Below, piece by piece: positions 1 through 8,543 of a stretch of DNA of 39,054 nucleotides. This DNA comes from Candidatus Eiseniibacteriota bacterium (GTDB lineage: Bacteria; Eisenbacteria; RBG-16-71-46; CAIMUX01; WJJG01). The notes beneath the pieces were generated by a model. It made no database searches. It was not told the origin of the DNA and saw only the letters and a list, made by a program, of their open reading frames with translations. Position 1 is the stretch's first letter, and each line of letters opens with the position of its first letter. Both the position numbers and the translations under genes were made by a program. Location of the stretch: the NCBI GenBank assembly GCA_030601305.1, contig JAUVTV010000004.1, positions 1-39,054 on the forward strand. Direction: 5' to 3'.

Positions 1-985
1 TACCGTCGGTATCCCTTTCGACGTCTTCCAATCCGCCCAGTCCTCGAAGGCGTCCGTCATCCCGGAGACTGCTGCGCCACTGGTCCGCACGTCATCCGTG
101 ATGATCAGCATGTTCACCGGCGGCCCTTCCAGCGATGGGAACTCCGTCGGCCGGAAACCACCGAAGGGTCTCTCCTCCTGGACCGCGGACATGGCAAGGG
201 GTGTATCGAACCCACCCGAGCCCCCGGGGCGGTAGAACGTGGCGAAGCCTTCGGGATTGAGGACATGATTCATGAGCGAGCGCACTTCGGGCCGGTACTC
301 CCACGGCCTCCAGTCCTGCCTCCGGGGCGTGAAGACACGTGCGCTCTCCTCGGCGGTCAGGGGAATCACCGAGGCACCCACCTTCACTTCGGTCACCACC
401 AAGATCTTCTCCAACGCCCCCACGAACTGCAGCGGCCATACCTGGAGGGTCGCGAGGTGATAGCCCTGCATGTACCCGTCCACGGTGAGCAGGGCCGGCT
501 CTGCCGGATACGGCTCGTAGGAGCCATAGATCTCGTCATCGGGTGGGACGAACTCATCCTCCTCGGACTGGATGGGTAGGGGCCAGTACGATCCCTCAAG
601 CTGCGATGTGGTCCTCACCCTGACGACCAGATCGTCGACCTTGGTCCCCGGTGGCAGGATGAAGTGGTGGGTGAAGACTGGAAGGCGTGGGTGGCCGATC
701 CGGGAGCGGGCTTGATCGGGCTCAGCGCCTCGGTAGCTGAGGAGGTCGTAGTCCCCAATAGCGCGAACATCGACTTCTTGGGCGGAGTACCCGAATGTGT
801 GCTCCGCAACGACACCTGTGGGGCCCTCCGCCACGGCGCTATCCCCCGCGAGCAGAAGCAGGGTGGATAGCATCAGCACGAGTACAGCAGCACCAGCAGA
901 AGGCGACGCGTCTAACTTCCGCCCCCCCCTTATGGTTAGGGCGACAACTCACCAATTCGTGGGACACGCGAGCTTTCATGGGCAT
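1..985 (-). CDS. Peptidase C25 (gingipain-like) family protein, N-terminal part; truncated by window start; apparent frameshift at G8 run
   Basis: Minus-strand translation reads ...VLVLMLSTLLLLAGDSAVAEGPTGVVAEHTFGYSAQEVDV...GHPRLPVFTHHFILPPGTKVDDLVVRV...VNMLIITDDVRTSGAAVSGMTDAFEDWADWKTSKGIPTV, matching a C25 propeptide plus the start of the catalytic domain. ATG candidates at 985/979 are in a different frame and join only if one G of the run at 922-929 is removed. Confidence 0.72.
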
Positions 986-1092
986 CCCCCTCCCTGGTCG
1001 ATGCTGCCAGGAGGCGGACGGTCGAACAGACTCCGTCTCCCCGACAGCCGTGCACGTTGGACTGACACATTCCCTGTTGCTGCCTATCGACT

Positions 1093-1121
1093 AGAATAGC
1101 ACAAAGCCGTCTGGCGGGCAA
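1093..1121 (-). promoter_or_regulatory. Sigma70-like promoter for the C25 gene (TTGCCC-N17-TATTCT, extended -10)
   Basis: Minus strand TTGCCC gccagacggctttgtgc TATTCT with 17-nt spacer, about 110 nt upstream of the candidate ATG. Confidence 0.5.
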
Positions 1122-1153
1122 GATCACGGTGATCGGTGTGGCGCACATTCGAT

Positions 1154-1191
1154 CCAGCCGCCCGTGGCAGAAGCCATCCGGGCGACGGCTG
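1154..1191 (-). repeat. Dispersed hairpin element, copy 3 (loop GGATGGCTTCTGCCAC)
   Basis: cagcc/ggctg plus gccc/gggc arms with a 3-nt bulge; the loop shares GGATG[A/G]CTTCTGCCAC with copies at 16471 and 34639. Confidence 0.6.
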
Positions 1192-1195
1192 TCGT

Positions 1196-2506
1196 TCACA
1201 TCCGCGGCAGGTGGGCGTAGCCGCTGGCGTGCATTTCCTCGACAAGCGCAAAGTAATCGCTCGGGGTTGCGCAGACGAGCTGCGGGGAAGCGTAGGTGCG
1301 GTTCCAGTGACGCAGCCAGCCGCCGAGCTGCTTCCAATCCTCGGGCTGGCTGAGGAAGAGCGGCAGGAAGCCCCGCACCTGGGGTTCCTGCATCTGCGGG
1401 CTCATGCGCGGGGCGAACGCCACCGGGACGGCAACGGGTTTCTTCGCGCCGGGCATTTCACGCGCTGCCTGCGCACGCGCGCTGGCTGCCACCCGGTCGA
1501 TGAGCGCGATCGTGTAAGGCAGCGGCTTCTCACCCAAGGGACACGGCGGCGGCTGCGCGGTCAAGACGTAGAGCAGGAGCTGGGTGTCCTCGAGGGTGAT
1601 GCGTCCCGGGGCGCCCGGGAACGGGTTTCCCGGCAGGGCAATCGAGTCGTCCGGACTGTCGGGAAGCACGATCAGGCCGCGCAGGCCCATGGCGCGCTCG
1701 CGAGCAGGCGGGGCTCCGCGCGAGCAGATGCCCGCTCGGACGGGGAAGGGCAGGTCGAGGCGCCCGGTCGTTTCGGCATGGCCTTCAGCCGTCGCGAGCA
1801 CTTCGAGGCGCCCATCGGCCGCCAGGTGCTGCAGGCGATCCGCGTCCGCCGGCTGTGCCCAGGTCTCGGGCAGCGCCAGGCGCAGCGCGCGATCGTGCTC
1901 GGCCGCGTGCAGTGCCGCATTCAGCAACGCGCGCGCCTCGGTGGGGGTCTCCTTGGGCTGCAGAGGAAGCATCGGGGCGAGGTAGAGGGTTGCTTCGGCA
2001 GCCGCCGTGCGGAAGGTGATGGGGCCACTCGAAGGCTCGTGTGGCGCCGCATTCGGGGCCGTGCCGGAGACGATCTCGAGCAGCAGATTCGCCTGCGCGG
2101 TCGGGCCGAACTTCTCCCGCCCGAGATTCGCGGAGAAGACGAGCGGCCACCCTTGCGCCTCGCCGGCGAAAAGGCGCGCGAGGCACGCAGCCAAGTCGGG
2201 GTGGGCGGCCGCGCTCTGTCCGTCCTTCCACTCGGCGGTGAACTCGTCGCGCCGCTCGGCGCTGATGACGCCCAGCCGCACCTTGCCGGTGAACCCGGGC
2301 GGGGGAAAGAGGAGCAGGAGCTGCGCGCGCCGCTTGCGATGCTTCTGCAGAATGGACGTCGCATGGATCTGCCAGTCGCCGAACGCGATCACGTTCCCGT
2401 CCTGTTCGTTCGCGGACACGACGGCTACCGTTCCCGGCACAGGCGAATGAGGCTGCGCCAGACGCGCCGCGGATGATCGCACGCCAGCGAGCTCATGTGC
2501 GCACAC
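1196..2506 (-). CDS. Hypothetical protein (start uncertain, overlaps upstream gene)
   Basis: Long minus-strand ORF in the same orientation and directly downstream of the 2425-3396 gene; no family recognised. True start is probably internal (GTG near VSANEQDGN). Confidence 0.6.
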   Translation of the reverse strand: MCAHELAGVRSSAARLAQPHSPVPGTVAVVSANEQDGNVIAFGDWQIHATSILQKHRKRRAQLLLLFPPPGFTGKVRLGVISAERRDEFTAEWKDGQSAAAHPDLAACLARLFAGEAQGWPLVFSANLGREKFGPTAQANLLLEIVSGTAPNAAPHEPSSGPITFRTAAAEATLYLAPMLPLQPKETPTEARALLNAALHAAEHDRALRLALPETWAQPADADRLQHLAADGRLEVLATAEGHAETTGRLDLPFPVRAGICSRGAPPARERAMGLRGLIVLPDSPDDSIALPGNPFPGAPGRITLEDTQLLLYVLTAQPPPCPLGEKPLPYTIALIDRVAASARAQAAREMPGAKKPVAVPVAFAPRMSPQMQEPQVRGFLPLFLSQPEDWKQLGGWLRHWNRTYASPQLVCATPSDYFALVEEMHASGYAHLPRM

Positions 2507-3396
2507 GCCTCGAAACCCCAGATGGCGACCGTCTGAGGGGCGTGTTGGAGAAGACGACGCACACCGTCCTGCAGGTCCTGCTCCTTCGCGGCTTCAATGC
2601 GGAACGCTTGGAGCCAGAGCATGACCGGCACGCCGGCTCGCTCGGCGGCCTCGCGTGCGGCGACCGCGTTCGTGTCGATGAACGCATCGCGCGCCTTCCG
2701 TTCCTCGATCCCGAAGGCCTGCCAGTAGGGATCGGTCCCGAACTCTTCCACTCCGGGCAGCGCGGCGACCTCCGCCCAGTCGAGGGGCGGCTGGCCCAGC
2801 GTGCCGCGCGGCAGCACGCAGATCGAGGACTGGAGCCCGCGATCCGATGCGTAGCCGGCCATGTCGCCCAAAAAGTCCACGACCCACCGAGCGCGCAGCC
2901 CGTCCCAGTCGGGCGCCTCACCCGCGTCGCGCGCGCGGACGCGGCAGTGCTCGCACGCGCACCGCTCCCCGGCCGGGTTGCTCGGTCCCTTGGGCGACCA
3001 GTGTGGCTCGTCCCAAAAGACCCAGCGGGCACCGGTTGCGGCGGCGGCATCGGTCCAGGCGTGCATCCGGTTCCGCAGGCCTGGGTGGTTGAGGCACGCC
3101 GCGCCGAGGGGCCGGCCCGAGGCGTCCCGCTGCATGAGGTCCGGATCTTCCGTGATCCAGTTTGAGAAGGCCTCGCCGCCGAAGACGCGCCCCACGCCCC
3201 AGGGGTCGAGAAGCACCTCGAGGCCGGCTTCCTGCGTGATGGCGACGATCTCGCGCATCGTGTCCGCGTAGAAACGGAAGTCGTTCTCGGAGAACGCGTG
3301 GATGACGCGCGTGAACCCGAGTTCGCGCAGGCGCTTGACATCGCGCTTGACGTGTCGCGGGATGCGACAACCGAAGTAGCTGGTGGCAAGCTGCAT
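2425..3396 (-). CDS. Hypothetical TIM-barrel / glycoside-hydrolase-like protein
   Basis: MQLATSYFGCRIPRHVKRDVKRLRELGFTRVIHAFSENDFRFYADTMREIVAITQEAGLEVLLDPWGVG...WVFWDEPHW; the pattern resembles GH-type barrels. ATG at 3396 fits the end of the upstream gene at 3407. Confidence 0.6.
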   Translation of the reverse strand: MQLATSYFGCRIPRHVKRDVKRLRELGFTRVIHAFSENDFRFYADTMREIVAITQEAGLEVLLDPWGVGRVFGGEAFSNWITEDPDLMQRDASGRPLGAACLNHPGLRNRMHAWTDAAAATGARWVFWDEPHWSPKGPSNPAGERCACEHCRVRARDAGEAPDWDGLRARWVVDFLGDMAGYASDRGLQSSICVLPRGTLGQPPLDWAEVAALPGVEEFGTDPYWQAFGIEERKARDAFIDTNAVAAREAAERAGVPVMLWLQAFRIEAAKEQDLQDGVRRLLQHAPQTVAIWGFEACAHMSSLACDHPRRVWRSLIRLCRER

Positions 3397-3406
3397 GATC
3401 TTCCCG

Positions 3407-4400
3407 TTAGCGCTGGGGGCCGCCGATGGGGGCATAGTCCTCCCCTCCTGCGGTCGCGGAGGTGCGTCCGCTGCGGTGCCCCAGGATTGTCCATTGCCGG
3501 GCTTGCTGGAACCCGCACTCCGTGTACAGGTCGCCGACGACGAAGGGCGCCTCCAGGCTTCCCGAAGCGGTCACGAAACGGGCGCGGTCGCACAGGCGAC
3601 GGATCGCTTCGCGCACGAGGGATGCGCCCAGACCTCGATGGCGATAGCGCGGCAACACCTCGAGCCAGTCGATGAACCCCTCTTCGAGTTCCTCGCAGTA
3701 GCCACAGATGGCGAGTCCCACACGCTTGGCCTCGCGCCGGTCCCGCAGGAAGAACCAACCGTCGCCGAAGAAGTAGTCCGTGCGGGTCATTTCCTGGAGC
3801 TTCTCGGGGCACGTGAGCTGCGGCAGACTGGGGTAGGCCTCGTTCATCAGCTTGGCGGCGGCCTGCGTGTCGCGTTCGGGGTGAAAGGGAACGATCTGGA
3901 ATCCGAGTGGGATGTTCACGGGCTGCGGCTCGGGATTCTGCAGGGTGACGCGGAAGTAGCGGCCGCACACGGGAAGCCCCAACATCTGGCTCCAGCTGCG
4001 ACGCCCGGTCTCGAGCACCGGCACGAAGGTGAGGTCGCCGAGGCGGTGCTGAACCTGGGCGATGAGGTTGCGCAACGTCTCGGCGCGCCCCGTGAGCGAC
4101 CAGGTGAACTCGATGGCCTCGCGCGAGTGGGCGACCACCGCACTCAGGTGCCGCCCGTCCGTCGAGATGAGGTACTGACATCCCGCGAGGACGTGCTTGA
4201 CCTTGCAGAAGGGCGTGTAGAGGGCCGCGTGGGGGCCTCGCGCATACAGCTTTTTGACCAGGTCGAGGCTCGTGGGCCATCCTCCCGACTGCGGCTCTGC
4301 CCGCGGTGGTGTGTGCCGCTCCCCTGGCGGCCGCGCGAGGTGTTGATCGGAGACGATCACGACCCCCGGAGCATAGAAAGCCGCCGCGAGGCGGTCAAGA
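3407..4400 (-). CDS. GNAT family N-acetyltransferase (start approximate)
   Basis: C-terminal half ...EGFIDWLEVLPRYRHRGLGASLVREAIRRLCDRARFVTASGSLEAPFVVGDLYTECGFQQARQW is a typical GNAT acetyl-CoA site (RHRGLGASL). N-terminal start not resolved. Confidence 0.72.
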
Positions 4401-4637
4401 TGCTGGGCCGGCGATTTCGAGCGTTTCGAGGACCTGTTCGTCCTCGTCCAGGAGCTCGACCCGGTCTCCGGGTCCCACCCGGCGGCCGCGACGGGTCTCC
4501 ACGCTGCCATTGACGCGCACCAACTCGGCGCGGATCAGGTGCTTCGCCTCCCCGCCGGAGCCGACGAGAGATGCGAACTTGAGGAGCCCGTCGAGCGCGA
4601 TGTCCGCGGTGTGGATCTCGACGCGTTGCTTCGCCAT
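4395..4637 (-). CDS. S4-domain RNA-binding protein (YbcJ/YaaA-like)
   Basis: MAKQRVEIHTADIALDGLLKFASLVGSGGEAKHLIRAELVRVNGSVETRRGRRVGPGDRVEL: small S4 domain. Confidence 0.8.
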   Translation of the reverse strand: MAKQRVEIHTADIALDGLLKFASLVGSGGEAKHLIRAELVRVNGSVETRRGRRVGPGDRVELLDEDEQVLETLEIAGPAS

Positions 4638-4647
4638 GAAGAACCGC

Positions 4648-6465
4648 CTATCTCACCAGAAGGAAACGCACCTGCGCCGAATGCGCATCGGGTGTGCTCG
4701 ATACCAGCCGCGCGAGATAGGCCCCGCTCGGGAGCCGCGTGCCGCGCCCGTCCGTCCCGTCCCACCCGATGGGGTTGCCGCGATAGGGGAGGCGTCGCAC
4801 CGTGCGCCCCGCCGCATCGTGAATCGAGAGCGTCCACGTCGACGCGGGGCCACCGGGAAGCGCGACGGTGAAGCTCGCGCGACCCACCACCGGATTCGGG
4901 GTGAGGTGTAGCTGCAGCGCGGCCGCCCGCGGGAACGCCTCGGGAGCGTCCGCCGGATCGGTGGAGGCGATGCGGAAGGCCGGGCTCGTCGCCCAGACCG
5001 CCTCCCACTCCTGCGTCATCGTGAGGCGAACATGCGCGCTCTCCGTGAGAGGACCGGGGACCGTCCATTGGTAGTGGCCGCTGTCGCACAGCTCCACGGC
5101 GATCGCGCTCCACGGGCCGTCGGGGCCGCTCACCGACAGATCGAGGCGAATGTCCACGGCCTCGTCTCCCACGTGAGCGGTGATCCAGCGGATGGTCTGC
5201 ACCGAGCCCATGAAGAACGTCTCGTTCCCGCGCGGGAACTCCAGGCGCGCCGTGCGCGTCAATGGCAGCGTAACTTCGCGGTAGACGTAGAGGTGGTTCT
5301 GATAGCTCGGCCACGAGCCCTCTTCCTGAACCAGGGCGGCGTCGGGGTAGCCGTTGTGATCCACGTCGCCGCCCACGCAGAGCGCCGCGCTGTCGACCGC
5401 GGGCCCGCCGTCGTAGCTGCCGATCTCCGTCCAGTTCCCCGCGCCGTCGCCCCCCCACACGGTGAAGACGCCGTCGCCGAGGGCGGCGACGTCCAGGAGA
5501 CCGTCGCCGTCCATGTCACACAGACGGGCGATGCCATAGATGCCGGTGGCCGGGAGCCCGTGCGAGGCCGGCGCCCACTGGTCACCCGCCCACACGTAGA
5601 CATGTACGCCGCCGGCCTTCGTATACGCGAGATCCGCGCACCCGTCGCCGTTCACATCGCCGAGGGAGACGCTGCTGAAGGTCACCGAGCCGGCATCGGG
5701 CAGGCCCTGGTCGCCCGACGTGAAACCGCCCTCGCCGTCGCCCAGGAAGATCGTCCCGTATTGGTAGCTGGCGGCGATGTCGGGGAAGCCGTCGCCGTTG
5801 ACGTCGCCGCAGCAGAGGTGCGCCCGCGCGTTGCCCCCGGTTCGCGCAAACGTCTGGGTCCAGGTGCCGTCGCCGTTGTTGCGGTAGACGTGCACGCCGT
5901 TGCCCGACCCGAAGGAGTTCGCGGCGAGATCGAGGTCGCCGTCGACGTCGAAGTCGGCGAAGTCGGTGGCGAACATGCCGTAGGACTCGCCGCCGGACGC
6001 GAGGCCGTCGTCCCACGGGATCCAGGCTGTGCCCGTGCCGTCACCCAGCGCGGCCTCGATGAGCTGATTGCCGAGGTCCGAACCCGAGTAATCGTGGTGC
6101 ATCCCGTAGCCGACATCCCACAGCCCGTCGTTGTTGACGTCGCCGACGGCGATGCCGCCGTACCCGAAGTTGCCCTCCATGTGGATCGACCAGCCGCCGT
6201 GGCCGTCGCCGAAGTAGACCATGATCCCGTGCTGGTCGGTGCCGATGTAGGGCGAGCCGTGATCGCCGATGCTCACGAAGTCGACGTTGCCGTCGGCGTT
6301 GATGTCGCCGAATTCGAGCTCGGTGTCGCCGCCGTCCCATTCGGGGAACGACGGGCCACTCGGGGATGAGTCGACGTAGGTGAGGGGCCGCGGACTTCCT
6401 CCGGGAAGAAGAGGCGTGGCGAGTATCAGGACGGCGAGGAGAGCAGTCGGTCTGGCGATGTTCAT
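4648..6465 (-). CDS. Secreted FG-GAP/VCBS-repeat protein with C-terminal FlgD/Ig-like domain
   Basis: Signal peptide MNIARPTALLAVLILATPLLPGGS; repeated GDVNNDG/GDVNGDGFPDIA motifs; C-terminus LHLTPNPVVGRASFTVALPGG...SIHDAAGRTVRRLPY...WDGTDGRGTRLPSGAYLARL...RFLLVR. Confidence 0.88.
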   Translation of the reverse strand: MNIARPTALLAVLILATPLLPGGSPRPLTYVDSSPSGPSFPEWDGGDTELEFGDINADGNVDFVSIGDHGSPYIGTDQHGIMVYFGDGHGGWSIHMEGNFGYGGIAVGDVNNDGLWDVGYGMHHDYSGSDLGNQLIEAALGDGTGTAWIPWDDGLASGGESYGMFATDFADFDVDGDLDLAANSFGSGNGVHVYRNNGDGTWTQTFARTGGNARAHLCCGDVNGDGFPDIAASYQYGTIFLGDGEGGFTSGDQGLPDAGSVTFSSVSLGDVNGDGCADLAYTKAGGVHVYVWAGDQWAPASHGLPATGIYGIARLCDMDGDGLLDVAALGDGVFTVWGGDGAGNWTEIGSYDGGPAVDSAALCVGGDVDHNGYPDAALVQEEGSWPSYQNHLYVYREVTLPLTRTARLEFPRGNETFFMGSVQTIRWITAHVGDEAVDIRLDLSVSGPDGPWSAIAVELCDSGHYQWTVPGPLTESAHVRLTMTQEWEAVWATSPAFRIASTDPADAPEAFPRAAALQLHLTPNPVVGRASFTVALPGGPASTWTLSIHDAAGRTVRRLPYRGNPIGWDGTDGRGTRLPSGAYLARLVSSTPDAHSAQVRFLLVR

Positions 6466-6613
6466 GGCGCACCTCCTACCTCTATCTTACTTCGTCGAAG
6501 GCAGGTACGGCAACGGAACTTTACCTCGCGCGGGCGAGATGGTAGGGTTTTCCGGGGCGGGGACCTCACCCTCTGGCCCCGCGTGGCGGCTTGAGGGACA
6601 GGAGGATACGGGA

Positions 6614-7045
6614 TTGGCAGAGACGCGACCTTCCAGGGAGAACGCACAGCTGGCCGTTGCCGCCGTACGGGTGCTGCTGCACAAGCACGTCCGTCCGCCC
6701 ACGCCCGCCGAGATCGGGGAGCTTCTGGATTGGGGCGATGAGGAAACGCACGTTGTGCTGTACGGTCTCGTGGAGGCCGGGATCCTCCGCGCGAACGAGA
6801 ACCCCTTCGAGGTGCGCTACGAATTGTTGGATCACCTGAAGGTGGAAGAGCTGCCCCTCGAGGCCGACCGGGAAGCCCTCCAGGACGAGGTGGACGACTT
6901 CAAGAAACGGAGCGAGTTGCGCCACAAGGAAATAGAGGAGATGCTTCGCGCGGGCGGGACGGACAACAAGAAGAAGCAGCAGATGGAAGAACTCGAGAAG
7001 CAGTTCTCCGACTTCAAGAAGGAGCCTCCGGTCGCGCCGGAATGA
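6614..7045 (+). CDS. Hypothetical protein, winged-helix-like N-terminus and coiled-coil C-terminus
   Basis: LAETRPSRENAQLAVAAVRVLLHKHVRPPTPAEIGELLDWGDEETHVVLYGLVEAGILRANENPFEVRYELLDH...; TTG start preceded by ggacaggagg; no family recognised with certainty. Confidence 0.6.
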   Translation: MAETRPSRENAQLAVAAVRVLLHKHVRPPTPAEIGELLDWGDEETHVVLYGLVEAGILRANENPFEVRYELLDHLKVEELPLEADREALQDEVDDFKKRSELRHKEIEEMLRAGGTDNKKKQQMEELEKQFSDFKKEPPVAPE

Positions 7046-7047
7046 GG

Positions 7048-7134
7048 CTACGACAGGATGCGTGATGAAGCCTCCCAGACGGCGTGAACCTCGTCGTAGT
7101 CCCCGGGGCGCATTTCAGCCACTGAAGCGCGCAT
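7048..7134 (-). pseudogene. Remnant of GNAT acetyltransferase N-terminus
   Basis: Minus strand encodes MRASVAEMRPGDYDEVHAVWEASSRILS then TAG, with a purine-rich ggggaggg upstream; resembles only the first segment of a GNAT domain. Confidence 0.35.
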
Positions 7135-7240
7135 GATCGCCCTCCCCTCAACAGCTCAGCAAATAAGTTGCGCCTGGGCCTCTTTCACACCCCATCTGGT
7201 GTACGCACAGGCAATTCCGGGGCGGGGGACGTTGATCCTG

Positions 7241-7269
7241 TTTGGAACGCAGCGCCGATCGAGTATACT
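7241..7269 (+). promoter_or_regulatory. Sigma70-like promoter upstream of candidate selenoprotein A (TTTGGA-N17-TATACT)
   Basis: TTTGGA at 7241-7246, 17-nt spacer, TATACT at 7264-7269. Confidence 0.4.
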
Positions 7270-7365
7270 CAGATATGAACACCCACAAGGGGAGAGAGTG
7301 TGGCCAGCCCACGGCAGGGTCGCATCTCCGAGGGAGTGAGGGGACGCAAAGAAGGAGGAACCAGG

Positions 7366-8430
7366 ATGCGCGACAGGAGGACCCTGTATGCCCTTTTGGG
7401 CATTGTCTTGCTGAGCATGCTCGCGCCCGTCGTGGCGCAGGCATTGCCCGATCGAGTCGTGCTGTGCGAGGGATACGGAAGGCCTGGCTGAGCGTACTGC
7501 CCTCATGCGTGGTGCGCGCTAGATATGGTCAAGGAGAACTACACCGACGGCGACAATGTCAGGGTAGTCGTGATGGAAGTCCAGACTTCGGGAGGCTACG
7601 CGATTCCCTGGGGACAGAGTCGTACCAGCTGGTATGGCATCTCCGCAGTCCCCCACGCCCGGTTCGACGGTCTCTACTTCGTGAGCGGCAGCTACGGGAG
7701 CTGTACGGCCACCTACAGCCAGTACGCGTATCGGGTCGACTATCGGTTCGATCACACGGACGGCAGCCCGGTCACGATCGAGGGTCACTACGTGATCAAC
7801 CGCGACACGATGACGCTGGAGGCCACGTTCACGCTCGAAGACGTGAATCCTCTGGAGAGCCCGAGGGCCACGATCGCGATCCTCGAGTCAGGTCTCTCGG
7901 TTCCGCCCTACACGGTGAACGATGTCGTTCGCGCGGCTTACGACGAGTACGTGACGCTCGTGACCCAGGGTGAGTATGTCACGCTGTCGCACGAATTCGC
8001 CATCAACCCGGCCTGGAACCTGGACAACGTCGAGTGCATCGCCTTCGTCCAGAAGACGACCCAGAACAAAGAGGTATATCAGGCGAACTACCTCGAGTTC
8101 GGCACCGCCGACGTGTTCGTGGATGATCCCGTTCTGAGCCTTCCGCGTTTCATCGATGTGGCGCCCAACCCGTTCATGCCGCTGCAGGCGGGTGAGGCGG
8201 TCGTGCGCATGGCCATGCCGGAGGCCGGCAGCCGTGACGTTCGGCTCGAGATGATCGATCCCAGCGGCCGCCTGGTGCGGACGCTCTCGCCCAACCGGAC
8301 GGGCGAGACGTGGACCGTCTCCCTCGACGGTCGCGACGAGCAGGGACGCCCGCTCGGCGCCGGGGCCTACTGGCTCCGCATGGTGGGCGCCGGGACGGAC
8401 GAGAGCACCCGTTTCGTAGTGGTTCGTTAG
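7366..8430 (+). CDS. Candidate secreted selenoprotein A: thioredoxin/Omp28-like with UxxC, C-terminal FlgD/Ig-like domain
   Basis: ATG 7366 (SD aaggaggaa). Reading TGA 7489-7491 as Sec gives MRDRRTLYALLGIVLLSMLAPVVAQALPDRVVLCEGYGRPGUAYCPHAWCALDMVKENYTDGDNVRVVVMEVQ... continuous to 8430 (about 354 aa). C-terminus IDVAPNPFMPLQAGEAVVRMAMPEAG...LDGRDEQGRPLGAGAYWLRM...RFVVVR. Confidence 0.75.
7489..7521 (+). promoter_or_regulatory. In-frame UGA (Sec) and candidate bSECIS hairpin, gene A
   Basis: UGA followed by A GCGUAC ... GUGCGC (6 pairs including one G-U) around UGCCCUCAUGCGUG. By eye only. Confidence 0.4.
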
Positions 8431-8519
8431 ATAGCGGCAGAAGTGCCCACGGCAAGCACGCGGGCGGGAGCAGGCCGAGCCGGTCTGTGACCCGCCCGTT
8501 TCCTTTGGAACCAAATGTG

Positions 8520-8526
8520 ATATAAT
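8520..8526 (+). promoter_or_regulatory. Extended -10 promoter (TGTGATATAAT) for gene B / C1A peptidase operon
   Basis: aaaTGTGATATAATt at 8515-8526, 18 nt upstream of the gene B ATG; no good -35 found. Confidence 0.4.
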
Positions 8527-8543
8527 TGCGCCTGGAGGTTCCC

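Noticed and set aside
5032-6369. 445-aa plus-strand ORF with VAVDVA-type repeats
   Set aside because: Antisense of the FG-GAP/VCBS repeat gene; apparent periodicity is the complement of the GDVNGDG repeats.
8437-8455. Possible fourth copy of the dispersed hairpin loop (ggcagaagtgcccacgg, minus strand)
   Set aside because: Shares CTTCTGCC only; the rest of the loop and the flanking stem are not preserved.
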